The notes beneath the pieces were generated by a model. That model saw only the letters and a program-made list of their open reading frames with translations. It was not told the origin of the DNA and made no database searches. The translations under genes were made by a program, and so were the position numbers. 64,000 nt of DNA from Luteirhabdus salina. Lineage in GTDB: Bacteria; Bacteroidota; Bacteroidia; Flavobacteriales; Flavobacteriaceae. Below, piece after piece: positions 29,355 through 38,422 of the stretch (its first letter is position 1; every line of letters begins with the position of its first letter). The DNA is taken from the NCBI GenBank assembly GCA_025384855.1, contig JALAHT010000005.1:1-64000 (forward strand). The letters run 5' to 3'.

Positions 29355-29375
29355 GGGTGTTTACCCCATTTTGGT
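29354..29375 (+). terminator. Weak hairpin after the patatin gene
   Basis: GGGGT-GTTT-ACCCC just at and after the stop codon, followed by ATTTTGG. The stem is only 5 bp and the T-run is short, so termination here is tentative. Confidence 0.35.
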
Positions 29376-29476
29376 CTCCTGTTTTTAACCCAAATTCATG
29401 AATCGTGGGTGATTTTTTTCGCAAATTATTTACTTTCATATCCTACTGCTAGGATGAAGGGTTTCGGCTAGCAAAA

Positions 29477-29507
29477 TTGACTTTATAAAAATTTCAACTT
29501 ACATTTA
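29477..29507 (+). promoter_or_regulatory. Promoter of the lipoprotein/kinase cassette
   Basis: TTGAC at 29477-29481 and TACATTTA at 29500-29507 are spaced 20 bp apart, close to the Bacteroidota TTTG / TAnnTTTG layout. The start codon lies 26 bp after the -7 box. This is the best two-part promoter in the window. Confidence 0.55.
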
Positions 29508-29532
29508 AGGAAACCTTAAACTAATCAACCTT

Positions 29533-30228
29533 ATGAAAAATCTTTTTACGATTCGAACAATGATGGCCATGGGAATTCTATTTGCTGTGGTAATTAGCAG
29601 TTGTGCAGATCAGCAACCCGCTGATGATGGTCCGGAATACGATGGGCCACCAAGTAAAATAATTTCCTTAGATGCTTCGAAAAAACAGTATGACTCCTAT
29701 ACCGAACGTCGCATACCCATTATCAAGGAGTATGAAGATATGCAAGACTCCACCCAAAAATTTAGTCCGACGCGTTATGGCGAATACGATTTAGAAACCA
29801 TAAAGCATTATATCAGTTATGTGGAAAACGAAGCGGAGATGGCGAAAGTATCCGTAAAGGGATTACGGTTTTATTTTGCCAATTATCCAGCCGACGGCGA
29901 TTTCGGGGAGTTTAGCAAGCATAATACATTAATGATTTTACCTACGACAGATTTCAATGGGGAAGAGCTTGGTTTCTATATCCAAATTTCTGAAAGCGGC
30001 GACAGAACCGCCGTACCGATTCGTGATTATTTTGCGGAGAATCCTGCTGGCATTCGCGAGGAGCAAGGAATGGGATATGTAGGCGGTGCTTCAGGAATGG
30101 GGCCAAAAATGTTACTGATAAACCCACTGTTTCAAGACGATGGTGGTTCTGGAATGAATAGTTTGATTATGAATGAAACGCATATCGTTCCCCCACCACC
30201 ACAAGACGATGATTTTGGTGGAAATTAA
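29533..30228 (+). CDS. Hypothetical lipoprotein
   Basis: A 231-residue protein with a type II signal (VVISSC, Cys24), so probably a membrane-anchored lipoprotein in the periplasm or on the surface. The region of residues 50-200 has no domain that I recognise; it includes ARFGEYDLETIKHYISYVE-like helices and a beta-rich part (GLRFYFANYP, NTLMILPTTDF). The C terminus is rich in Pro, Asp and Gly (IVPPPPQDDDFGGN). It is the first gene of a rightward run with a membrane protein, a histidine kinase and a response regulator, spaced 11 bp from the next gene. Function unknown. Confidence 0.75.
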   Translation: MKNLFTIRTMMAMGILFAVVISSCADQQPADDGPEYDGPPSKIISLDASKKQYDSYTERRIPIIKEYEDMQDSTQKFSPTRYGEYDLETIKHYISYVENEAEMAKVSVKGLRFYFANYPADGDFGEFSKHNTLMILPTTDFNGEELGFYIQISESGDRTAVPIRDYFAENPAGIREEQGMGYVGGASGMGPKMLLINPLFQDDGGSGMNSLIMNETHIVPPPPQDDDFGGN

Positions 30229-30239
30229 TACTTCCATAG

Positions 30240-30890
30240 GTGGATAAGATTATATTCGATAATGTCTTCCAATACGTTGTATTGGCGTTTGAAGGAATTG
30301 CCGCTCTCACGGCAATTCTTTTTTACAAAAATTATAAGCATACGGTTTTAAAATACCTACCCTGGTTGCTTACCTACGTTATTTTAAATGAATTATTTGG
30401 CAGACAAGTTTATGAATGGTTTGGAAATAACATTGTATTGTACAATGTATATAACATCATTTATTATCTGTATTTCTATTTTGTCTTTTGGAATGTAAGC
30501 AGGCGTTCTGACTTTCGTAATTGGATTGTTGCGAGTATAGCGGTCTATTGTACAGCTAGTTTTATAAATCCATTCATCTCCGATTTTAGAACCCAAACAC
30601 AATTGTTGGCCTATATATTGGGAGCCTGTATTCTTATTTTCTGTATAATTCTGTATTATATCGAGTTGCTTTCAAGCTCCAAGATCCTGAATATTAAGCG
30701 TGAATTGCTTTTCTGGATCAGTGTTGGATTGCTGCTCTTTTATGTTGGCTATATTCCCATTAAATTAACAAGGCATTATTTTACGAGTTCCGTAGATTTA
30801 TATGTTACCTTGCTAAATGTGCAACGTATCTTGGTAATTATCATGAACAGCTGTTTTATTATTGGCTTTGTATGGACGAGAAGGAGATAG
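30240..30890 (+). CDS. Polytopic membrane protein, possible sensor partner of the kinase
   Basis: A 216-residue protein with about seven hydrophobic helices covering nearly its whole length, with very short loops. No transporter or enzyme motif is seen. The start is GTG, the only candidate near the upstream stop. Its 3' end overlaps the histidine kinase gene by 19 bp, and the kinase has almost no extracytoplasmic part of its own; a sensing or signal-relay role for this protein is therefore an inference from context. Confidence 0.7.
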   Translation: MDKIIFDNVFQYVVLAFEGIAALTAILFYKNYKHTVLKYLPWLLTYVILNELFGRQVYEWFGNNIVLYNVYNIIYYLYFYFVFWNVSRRSDFRNWIVASIAVYCTASFINPFISDFRTQTQLLAYILGACILIFCIILYYIELLSSSKILNIKRELLFWISVGLLLFYVGYIPIKLTRHYFTSSVDLYVTLLNVQRILVIIMNSCFIIGFVWTRRR

Positions 30891-31624
30891 CCGGACTTAT
30901 ATCGGTATTTATTTTATTGCTCTTGGTAGGGATTATCATCACCCTATTCATTGTATTCGTTCGTCGAAAAAACAAACTTGTTGAAGAAAAGGAGCTCGCC
31001 AAATTAGCCTTTGAAAAGGAACTTTCAGAAACCCAGATTGAAATTCGAGAGGAAACCCTGCGAAATATAAGTTGGGAATTGCATGACAATATCGGTCAGT
31101 TAATGACCTTGGCAAAAATTCAGGCGCAGTTGGCCAAAGAGCGTCCCGAAACAATCCCAGAAGTTGCCGAAACAATAGGGAAGGGTATCAATGAGCTACG
31201 AACCCTATCTAAACTGATAAATCCGGAAGCACTAAAAAGCCTCAATCTTGTTGAAGCCTTACAGCTAGAGATCGAACGGTTCAACCGAATGGAATTTATA
31301 CATTCCAAACTAACGGTAAATGGTACGGTTCGGAAACTAAATCCTGAAAGAGAGGTTATCATTTTCCGTATCTTGCAAGAGTTCTTTTCGAATACCATTA
31401 AGCATTCAAAAGCCTCCGATTTGGAGGTAACTGTAACTTATGGTGAAGAACAACTAGAAGTGGAGGCAAAGGATAACGGCGTCGGCTTTCAGGACGATGC
31501 CGATTTTTCAGGAATCGGAATTAAGAATATGCGAAACAGAGCGAAAGTAATTGAAGCCGATCTATCTATTTCCTCTAAAAAGGAGGTGGGAACATCGTTG
31601 CTGTTAAATTATACATATCAGTAA
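30872..31624 (+). CDS. Sensor histidine kinase (HisKA_3/NarL-partner type)
   Basis: A 250-residue kinase. One membrane helix spans about residues 8-29, and a short coiled stretch follows (KELAKLAFEKELSETQIEIR). The dimerisation and phosphoacceptor helix carries ELHDNIGQ (His71). A GHKL ATPase domain (about 130-250) has the N-box EFFSNTIKHSKA and G-box DNGVGFQDDADFSGIGIKNM. There is no periplasmic domain, so the signal must come through the membrane, from a partner, or from inside the cell. It lies 68 bp before its response regulator. Confidence 0.92.
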   Translation: MDEKEIAGLISVFILLLLVGIIITLFIVFVRRKNKLVEEKELAKLAFEKELSETQIEIREETLRNISWELHDNIGQLMTLAKIQAQLAKERPETIPEVAETIGKGINELRTLSKLINPEALKSLNLVEALQLEIERFNRMEFIHSKLTVNGTVRKLNPEREVIIFRILQEFFSNTIKHSKASDLEVTVTYGEEQLEVEAKDNGVGFQDDADFSGIGIKNMRNRAKVIEADLSISSKKEVGTSLLLNYTYQ

Positions 31625-31692
31625 CCTATGCCAACAGAATTGATTACCTTAGGTGTTGGTTTTTAATGAATTGGGGCGTAAAATAACATGAT

Positions 31693-32328
31693 ATGAAATA
31701 TCGAATTGTTGTTGTAGATGACCATACTTTACTATTGGAAGCCATTGGTGGATTGGTAAGAGGGTTTGAAAATTTCGAAGTATTGTACCTCTGCAAAAAT
31801 GGACAGGAACTTCTTGATAAGTTAAAAATTCCCGCAAATATACCGGATATCGTATTGATGGATATCAATATGCCAGTGCTGAACGGTATTGAAACGACCA
31901 AAATTCTCGCCGAAAAATATCCCGAGGTGAAGGTCTTGGCACTTTCCGTGGAAGAAAACGAAAGTACCATTCTAAAAATGTTACGGGCAGGAGCTAAAGG
32001 ATACCTGATGAAGGATACCGAAAAAAGCGTATTGCGTGAAGCTTTGGAACAAGTTATGGAGAAGGGCTATTACCATACCAATACCATTGCTAGAATTTTA
32101 GTGGGTTCACTAACGAAAAGCCATGAGGATACTGAGTTGAAGGAGCGCGAGGTAGAATTTATACAACACGCGTGCACCGAAATGACCTATAAGGAAATAG
32201 CCGATAAAATGTGCTTAAGTCCGAAGACCATCGAAGGCTATCGCGATTCTATCTACGAAAAACTGAATATTAAAAATCGAATTGGCCTAATGCTCTATGC
32301 CATTCGGAACAACCTTTTTACACCTTAG
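31693..32328 (+). CDS. NarL/FixJ family response regulator
   Basis: A 211-residue two-domain transcription factor. Receiver domain at residues 1-120 with phospho-acceptor Asp57 (VLMDINMP) and conserved Lys in YLMKDTEK. The C-terminal LuxR-type HTH (about 145-205) has KEIADKMCLSPKTIEGYRDS. It is the cognate partner of the kinase gene just upstream. The target genes are unknown; the curlin-repeat gene 770 bp downstream is a possible but untested target. Confidence 0.93.
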   Translation: MKYRIVVVDDHTLLLEAIGGLVRGFENFEVLYLCKNGQELLDKLKIPANIPDIVLMDINMPVLNGIETTKILAEKYPEVKVLALSVEENESTILKMLRAGAKGYLMKDTEKSVLREALEQVMEKGYYHTNTIARILVGSLTKSHEDTELKEREVEFIQHACTEMTYKEIADKMCLSPKTIEGYRDSIYEKLNIKNRIGLMLYAIRNNLFTP

Positions 32329-32330
32329 TT

Positions 32331-32855
32331 TTAGAACAACTCCGAAACTTCTTTCTTGATATAGGCGAGTGCTTTCTGTGAAGGGGTTACTTCCTCCATC
32401 ATATTACGAAGAACGTATTCCCGCATTTCATCTGCCGAATTTTGATTTTCATGCATTGAAGCCTGGCGAATTATTTGGATCGTTGCATTTTTAGCTGCCT
32501 GAACCATATTCCAGCATTCTAATGAAACATATATCTGCTGGGTAACATTATGATCGAATTCCTGTTCGATATTCTTGATTAGATTGGCCTCATATTTATC
32601 GACTTCTTCTGAAAAAGGCTTTACACGAAGCAACAATTTATTGGGGTCGATACGCTCAAGCAATAAGGTGATGCGTTCGTATGCCTGGAGCCGTGTGGGA
32701 ATGATTTTATTCTGTGCTTCCTTCTGAATTAGATAGCGTCGGCGACCTTCTTCATTTGCGGTATGACCTTTAAAAAAATAGTACGCTACGATTCCTACGA
32801 CTACAGCAGGCAGTAAGTAGGCAAAATAATTCAAAACTTGAACGGCTTCTTCCAT
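32331..32855 (-). CDS. DUF7935-like membrane-anchored protein
   Basis: A 174-residue protein with one N-terminal helix (about residues 8-28, LPAVVVGIVAYYFF) and a helical cytoplasmic part (TRLQAYERITLLLERIDPNK, FDHNVTQQIYVSLECWNMVQ). The pattern matches a Flavobacteriia-wide hypothetical family (DUF7935 by memory). No catalytic motif is visible. It converges on the response regulator gene with a 2-bp gap. Function unknown. Confidence 0.72.
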   Translation of the reverse strand: MEEAVQVLNYFAYLLPAVVVGIVAYYFFKGHTANEEGRRRYLIQKEAQNKIIPTRLQAYERITLLLERIDPNKLLLRVKPFSEEVDKYEANLIKNIEQEFDHNVTQQIYVSLECWNMVQAAKNATIQIIRQASMHENQNSADEMREYVLRNMMEEVTPSQKALAYIKKEVSELF

Positions 32856-33099
32856 AAGTTAAAAGATAAGGGTAACAAACTTACTACGTTTTTGATATAA
32901 GGACAAAGGAATTTCTTTTTTTGCTTAAATGAATGCGCTTAATTTTTTTAATATACTGAATATCAATTTATTGAGGCGAATTCAGTAACTTTAGGGAACT
33001 CGCTATAATGTAGCATACTTCCCTTTTAATGATCCCTTTCCCCACTAGGTTATTTCACTAATACACAAAGTAAAATAGTAACCCAATAATCAATTACGT

Positions 33100-34239
33100 A
33101 TGAAAAAAGTACTAGTTGGCGCAGCAGCGCTATTGTTTACCGTGTCTTCATGGGCACAAATTATTAATCAATCGGGTAGTTTCAATCTTGCAAATGGAAA
33201 CCAAGTTGGTTTTTTTAACTATTATGAGATCGATCAGACCGGCGATTATAATAACGCCGATACCGATCAGAATGGAATACTGAATAGTTCCGATACCGAT
33301 CAGGTAGGCGATTTCAATATTGCTTTTATCGATCAAGATGGAATTTTACAAAATACTAGGGTGAATCAATTCGGGGACGATAACCAAGCAGATGTTTTTC
33401 AAGAAATTGCTTTAAATACCACGGGCTTGGATCAATTGGGAAATGATAATAGTGCTGATATTACCCAAAGTGGATTCCTTAACGAAACCTATGTTTGGCA
33501 GGAGGGAAATGGAAACGATGCCGATACCGATCAGGCGGGAGATCTAAACATTTTGGATGCCTTTACCGTTGGGAATTTTAATGAAGTAACCATCGATCAA
33601 CAGGGAGATGCGAATGAAGTTGATAGTGATCAGTTCGGAAATCGCAATGAATTTATTGCAGACCAAACAGGCGATGCCAACAATTCGTTTTCTATCCAAG
33701 TTGGAAATCGAAATGAAAACGACACAGATCAAACAGGTTTTGCGAATGTTGCAGATCATATACAGGAGGGTAATCGAAACAGGTCCGATGCTTTCCAGAA
33801 TGGAGATGATAATCAATCGGTGCTAATCCAGGATGGTAACCGTAATCGGTATAACACGAACCAGCAGGGAAATATTAATTCCTCGACCGTGCTACAAATC
33901 GGGAACCGCAATCGTACGGTGGCTTTTCAAGGCGGAGATGAAAATGTTTCTGCAATTTCACAGATTGGAAACCGGAATTATTCCTCTGGCATCCAAAATG
34001 GTGACTTTAATCTAAACAACATCGATCAGCAGGGGTTACGACACACGAGTACGTTGCTTCAAGTGGGAGATTACAATAAAAATGAAGTGCTCCAGCAAGG
34101 AACCGATCATGTTAGTGAAGTGATTCAAAATGGCGATTTGAATTGTACGAAGATTTTTCAATATGCTACCGGTGGTCCACATACGGCTTTCGTAAATCAA
34201 GCAGGAAACAACAACACCGCTTGTATTTTTATGAATTAG
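33100..34239 (+). CDS. Secreted curlin-repeat (CsgA-like) protein
   Basis: A 379-residue exported protein built of about thirty 11-residue curlin-like repeats with the pattern Q-x-G-x-x-N (for example DQTGDYNNADT, IQVGNRNENDT, LQIGNRNRTVA). Residues 1-19 are a signal peptide (VSSWA|QI). Each repeat should form one strand-turn-strand rung of an amyloid-like beta-solenoid, as in CsgA/CsgB. E. coli CsgA has only five such 22-residue units, so this is roughly three times longer. Two cysteines occur near the C terminus (LNCTKI, NTACIF). No csgB, csgE, csgF or csgG homologue is near; export beyond the periplasm is therefore not explained locally. It is followed by a bidirectional terminator. Confidence 0.88.
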   Translation: MKKVLVGAAALLFTVSSWAQIINQSGSFNLANGNQVGFFNYYEIDQTGDYNNADTDQNGILNSSDTDQVGDFNIAFIDQDGILQNTRVNQFGDDNQADVFQEIALNTTGLDQLGNDNSADITQSGFLNETYVWQEGNGNDADTDQAGDLNILDAFTVGNFNEVTIDQQGDANEVDSDQFGNRNEFIADQTGDANNSFSIQVGNRNENDTDQTGFANVADHIQEGNRNRSDAFQNGDDNQSVLIQDGNRNRYNTNQQGNINSSTVLQIGNRNRTVAFQGGDENVSAISQIGNRNYSSGIQNGDFNLNNIDQQGLRHTSTLLQVGDYNKNEVLQQGTDHVSEVIQNGDLNCTKIFQYATGGPHTAFVNQAGNNNTACIFMN

Positions 34240-34250
34240 ATTAAAAATTG

Positions 34251-34280
34251 GAAACACCCTTCTTAAAAGGAGGGTGTTTC
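34251..34280. terminator. Bidirectional terminator
   Basis: A hairpin of GAAACACCCTTC with GGAGGGTGTTTC (34251-34262 with 34269-34280) lies between two convergent genes. The minus-strand side has a better T-tract (CCAATTTTTA) than the plus side. Confidence 0.75.
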
Positions 34281-35947
34281 TAATATCGCACCTTATTCTT
34301 CTGTTTTAAGTCCTTGGCTTCCTTTTTCGCCTGTTTTTTGCTGTAGTTTCCTCCCAAATAGGGGCAATTTTGTATCTCCTTGATGCCTGTGAAAGGTACT
34401 TCCGTTTTATGATATCCAAAAGTATTGGCGAGTGTTTTAATGAGGTTCCGATCGCCTAAGGTCAATTCCACATCATCCATCGTAAATTGCGCTGGGTGCT
34501 CGTACCCGCAGGCATGCGTCATTTCCAATAATTCCTTTCGGAAATTCTTAAAATAAAAATGGGTACGGACTTTCTTGTCATCTATATTTATTCCACGCTG
34601 CAGCCATTTGTTTTGGGTAGCAACACCACTCGGACAATGATTGGTATGGCATTGTTGCGCTTGTATGCAACCAATCGATAGCATAGCTTCACGCGCTACA
34701 TTAATTACGTCCACACCCATTGCAAAGGCCATGGCAGCACGTGCTGGGAAGCCAAGTTTACCGCTACCTATAAAAACAATCCTATCGCATATTCCATGTT
34801 TTTTAAAGATTCTGTATACTTCTGCAAAGCCAAAAATCCATGGCAATGCCACATGGTCTGCAAAACTGGGAGGTGCTGCTCCCGTGCCGCCTTCACCACC
34901 ATCAATCGTAATAAAATCGGGTCCTGTACCTGTTTCTTTCATCATTGTAGCGAGGAGTTCCCAGTCATCAAGCTTACCGACAGCGCTCTTTATCCCTACC
35001 GGCAAGCCTGTTTCTGCAGCGATTTCCTCTATGAACTGCATCAACCCCTCAACACCATCAAATGCTGAGTGGGAAGGAGGGGAGAGTACATCTTTTCCCA
35101 TAGGAACATGTCTAATTTCAGCAATTTCCTTCGTAATCTTTGAACCCGGAAGCACCCCGCCTTTTCCAGGTTTCGCTCCTTGTGATAACTTGATTTCGAT
35201 GGCGCGTACCTGTGGATTTTCTTCAACGAGTTTTTTCAACTTTTCCATTGAAAAATTCCCCTCTTCATCACGCACCCCGAAATAGCCTGTTCCAAAGTGA
35301 AAAATGACATCACTTCCAGTTTTGTGATAGGGCGAAAGTCCTCCTTCACCCGTATTGTGATATGCGTTGGCCAACCCACAACCGCGATTCAACGATTCAA
35401 CGGCACGAGCCGACAGAGATCCGAAACTCATGGCCGAAACATTGATAACAGACGCAGGTCGCAAGGGTCGCTTTCGTTTGTGAAATGCACCCATGACCTT
35501 CGCCGAAGCTAAAAAATAGGGGTCTTTGGCATTAGGATGCTTCTCCGTTACCTTGAAAGGCAACATAGCATTGTTGATGAAGATATAGTTGGGTTCATAG
35601 ATATCGCGATCTGTCCCAAACCCTTCATAATTATTTTCGTTCTTCGCCGAGGCATAAATCCAGCCGCGTTCAATACGGTTGAAAGGAAGTTCTTCCCTAT
35701 TGTTCGCCACTATATATTGTCGTAGTTCTGGGCCAATTCCTTCGAGCCAATACCGAATATGTCCTACGATAGGAAAATTATGGAGTATAGTATGTTTTCG
35801 TTGGATTATATCGTAAAGAGCAACAATCGCTAAAAAAATAAGTAACCAGCCCCACCAAGTGATAGTGCCGAGAAGTGATAAAAAGGAATCCAATAGACGT
35901 AATTTTAAAGTGAAGTAAATTGATACATTGCTTTCTAAGCGTAGCAT
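34280..35947 (-). CDS. FMN-binding glutamate synthase-like protein with membrane anchor
   Basis: A 555-residue protein of the stand-alone glutamate synthase central-domain family. Residues about 15-45 give a hydrophobic segment (GTITWWGWLLIFLAIVALYD). The FMN barrel has VINVSAMSFGSLSARAVESL, GGEGGTGAAPPSFADH and GSGKLGFPARAAMAFAMG, followed by the iron-sulfur cysteine motif GCIQAQQCHTNHCPSG. It lacks the glutaminase and GXGXG C-terminal domains of GltB, so it is not a complete glutamate synthase; its in vivo reaction is not settled for this sub-family. I chose MLRLESNV as the start; an ATG 23 codons upstream (MSGNAP) is possible but would leave only about 15 bp before the pcrA promoter box. 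Confidence 0.85.
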   Translation of the reverse strand: MLRLESNVSIYFTLKLRLLDSFLSLLGTITWWGWLLIFLAIVALYDIIQRKHTILHNFPIVGHIRYWLEGIGPELRQYIVANNREELPFNRIERGWIYASAKNENNYEGFGTDRDIYEPNYIFINNAMLPFKVTEKHPNAKDPYFLASAKVMGAFHKRKRPLRPASVINVSAMSFGSLSARAVESLNRGCGLANAYHNTGEGGLSPYHKTGSDVIFHFGTGYFGVRDEEGNFSMEKLKKLVEENPQVRAIEIKLSQGAKPGKGGVLPGSKITKEIAEIRHVPMGKDVLSPPSHSAFDGVEGLMQFIEEIAAETGLPVGIKSAVGKLDDWELLATMMKETGTGPDFITIDGGEGGTGAAPPSFADHVALPWIFGFAEVYRIFKKHGICDRIVFIGSGKLGFPARAAMAFAMGVDVINVAREAMLSIGCIQAQQCHTNHCPSGVATQNKWLQRGINIDDKKVRTHFYFKNFRKELLEMTHACGYEHPAQFTMDDVELTLGDRNLIKTLANTFGYHKTEVPFTGIKEIQNCPYLGGNYSKKQAKKEAKDLKQKNKVRY

Positions 35948-36032
35948 AAATATATTTATTTTACAAGAAAGATTTGGAAGAAACTGTTCATAAAATCTAG
36001 GCGCATTGCCCGACATTCTTTTCAATTTCCTT

Positions 36033-36040
36033 TATTTTTG
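36033..36040 (+). promoter_or_regulatory. Likely -7 box of pcrA
   Basis: TATTTTTG lies 35 nt ahead of the pcrA start, in the divergent gap. It matches TAnnTTTG. Confidence 0.45.
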
Positions 36041-36074
36041 ACCTCCACCTCTTATAGCATAAAACAAAAGCATT

Positions 36075-38393
36075 TTGCAGGAATATTTACATCAGTTGAA
36101 CGACGCCCAACGGGCTCCCGTCCTTCAAAAAGACGGTCCTATGATTGTAATCGCGGGCGCAGGTTCGGGAAAAACTCGGGTGCTAACCTTTCGCATTGCC
36201 TATCTAATGTCGCAGGGTGTAGACCCTTTTAATATTCTAGCGCTTACTTTCACCAACAAGGCAGCTCGCGAAATGAAGAAACGAATTGCCGAGATAGTTG
36301 GAAACAGTGAGGCCAAGAACCTTTGGATGGGAACGTTTCATAGTATTTTCGCCAAAATTCTCCGTTTCGAGGCAGATAAACTCGGCTATCCCTCTAACTT
36401 CACAATTTACGATACCCAAGACTCGCAAAGTGTTATTCGAAGTATTATCAAGGAAATGCAATTGGATAAGGATGTTTATAAATATAAACAGGTATACTCC
36501 CGTATCTCCTCTTATAAGAACAGTCTCATAACCGTAAAGGCCTATTTTCAGAACCCCGAATTGATGGAGGCCGATGCCATGGCCAAAATGCCACGATTGG
36601 GTGATATTTATAAAAATTATGTCGATCGCTGTTTCAAGGCGGGTGCGATGGATTTTGATGATCTTCTTTTACGAACCAATGAATTGCTTACGCGCTTTCC
36701 GGACGTATTGGCAAAATATCAGAGTCGCTTTCGCTACATTTTGGTCGATGAGTACCAAGATACCAATCATAGTCAGTATCTAATCGTTCGAGCACTTAGC
36801 GATCGCTTTCAGAATATTTGCGTGGTGGGCGATGATGCCCAAAGTATCTATGCATTTCGCGGTGCGAACATCAATAACATCCTCAATTTCCAAAAAGATT
36901 ATGACGATGTTCAGATGTATCGGCTTGAACAGAATTATCGTTCTACAAAGAATATCGTAAATGCTGCGAATAGTGTTATTGAAAAAAATAAGCAGCGACT
37001 CGAAAAAGTGGTATGGACAGCCAACGATCAAGGCGCAAAGATTAAGGTAAATCGAACCATGACCGATGGCGACGAAGGTCGCTATGTGGCGAGTTCAATT
37101 TTTGAAATTGCCATGAACAATCAGGTAGGGTATGGAGGTTTTGCCGTATTGTATCGAACTAATGCCCAATCGCGTGCCATTGAAGATGCCCTGCGGAAGA
37201 AAGATATTCCTTATCGAATTTATGGCGGACTAAGTTTCTACCAACGAAAGGAAATTAAAGATGTCTTGGCGTATCTTCGTCTGATTCTAAACTCCAAGGA
37301 TGAAGAGGCATTAAAACGCATCATCAATTATCCTTCAAGGGGTATTGGTCAGACCACTATGGAACGATTGACCGTTGCTGCCAATCACTATGACCGACCC
37401 ATCATGGATGTGATTAAAGCGTTGGATAAAATAGACCTTAAAATCAATCGCGGAACACAAGGGAAACTGGAAGACTTTGTTACAATGATTGAGAGCTTTC
37501 AAGTACTAAATCAATCGTATAATGCTTTCGAGATAGCAGAGCATGTTACGAAGAAGACAGGATTGCTCCAGGAGTTGAAGAAGGATGGGACGCCAGAAGG
37601 AATTGCGCGTATCGAAAATATTGAAGAATTGTTAAATGGTATTCGCGACTTTGTGGAAGAACAAAAGGAAATCGCCGATACCACCGGGTCGCTGTCAGAG
37701 TTCTTGGAAGATGTTGCCTTGGCGACCGATATGGACAATGATAAAGGCGATGAAGATAGGGTAGCGTTGATGACGGTTCACTTAGCTAAAGGATTGGAAT
37801 TCCCTTATGTCTACATCGTTGGGATGGAAGAAGATCTTTTTCCGAGTGGAATGAGTATGAATACTAGAAGTGAACTAGAAGAAGAGCGCAGGTTGTTTTA
37901 TGTGGCGCTTACCCGAGCTGAAAAGCAGGCTTTTCTTACCTATACCCAAAGTCGCTACCGTTGGGGAAAGTTGATCGATGCCGAACCCAGTCGATTTATC
38001 GAAGAAATAGATGAGACCTTCTTAGAATACTTAACTCCGAAGACTGAAAATCGATTTAAGCCATTAATCGATAGTGATATTTTTGGTGATGTTGATAAAA
38101 GCAGACTCAGAATGCGAAAGCCTCAATCGGGTACGCCTCCCAAGGGACCTAGCGATAATCAGTTGAAAAAATTGCGACGTTTAAAACCGGTTTCTAGTCC
38201 TTCCCCAAAAAACTTCGACCCTGTAGAAGCAAATTTGAAGGTGGGTACAATGGTCGAGCACGTGCGATTCGGAAAGGGAAAGATTCTTTCTATCGAAGGT
38301 GCCGGTGCCGATACGAAAGCGGAGATACAATTTGAAAACGGAGGGCTGAAAAAACTGCTCCTCCGTTTTGCAAAGTTGAATGTTCTATCCTAA
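36075..38393 (+). CDS. pcrA: ATP-dependent DNA helicase PcrA/UvrD/Rep family
   Basis: SF1A 3'-5' helicase for repair and replication-conflict removal. N-terminal Q motif (YLHQLNDAQRAPVL), Walker A IAGAGSGKTRVLT (Lys33), Walker B VDEYQDTNHSQY, and the motif VMTVHLAKGLEFPYVYIVGM-type region (ALMTVHLAKGLEFPYVYIVG), plus YVALTRAEKQAFL. The last 60 residues (VGTMVEHVRFGKGKILSIEG) form the Tudor-like fold of PcrA that can contact RNA polymerase. The start is TTG (TTG CAG GAA). The length of 772 residues is typical. Confidence 0.95.
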   Translation: MQEYLHQLNDAQRAPVLQKDGPMIVIAGAGSGKTRVLTFRIAYLMSQGVDPFNILALTFTNKAAREMKKRIAEIVGNSEAKNLWMGTFHSIFAKILRFEADKLGYPSNFTIYDTQDSQSVIRSIIKEMQLDKDVYKYKQVYSRISSYKNSLITVKAYFQNPELMEADAMAKMPRLGDIYKNYVDRCFKAGAMDFDDLLLRTNELLTRFPDVLAKYQSRFRYILVDEYQDTNHSQYLIVRALSDRFQNICVVGDDAQSIYAFRGANINNILNFQKDYDDVQMYRLEQNYRSTKNIVNAANSVIEKNKQRLEKVVWTANDQGAKIKVNRTMTDGDEGRYVASSIFEIAMNNQVGYGGFAVLYRTNAQSRAIEDALRKKDIPYRIYGGLSFYQRKEIKDVLAYLRLILNSKDEEALKRIINYPSRGIGQTTMERLTVAANHYDRPIMDVIKALDKIDLKINRGTQGKLEDFVTMIESFQVLNQSYNAFEIAEHVTKKTGLLQELKKDGTPEGIARIENIEELLNGIRDFVEEQKEIADTTGSLSEFLEDVALATDMDNDKGDEDRVALMTVHLAKGLEFPYVYIVGMEEDLFPSGMSMNTRSELEEERRLFYVALTRAEKQAFLTYTQSRYRWGKLIDAEPSRFIEEIDETFLEYLTPKTENRFKPLIDSDIFGDVDKSRLRMRKPQSGTPPKGPSDNQLKKLRRLKPVSSPSPKNFDPVEANLKVGTMVEHVRFGKGKILSIEGAGADTKAEIQFENGGLKKLLLRFAKLNVLS

Positions 38394-38422
38394 CCTTTTT
38401 CCTAGAAAGATTGTGTTACTAA

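Noticed and set aside
33100-34239. DNA-level tandem repeat element
   Set aside because: The periodicity is in the protein (11 residues); the codons vary, so this is a coding repeat under selection.
34641-35285. A 214-residue frame antisense to the glutamate synthase-like gene
   Set aside because: It is rich in Pro, Ser and Ile as expected from a mirror frame, and lies wholly inside a well-supported gene on the other strand.
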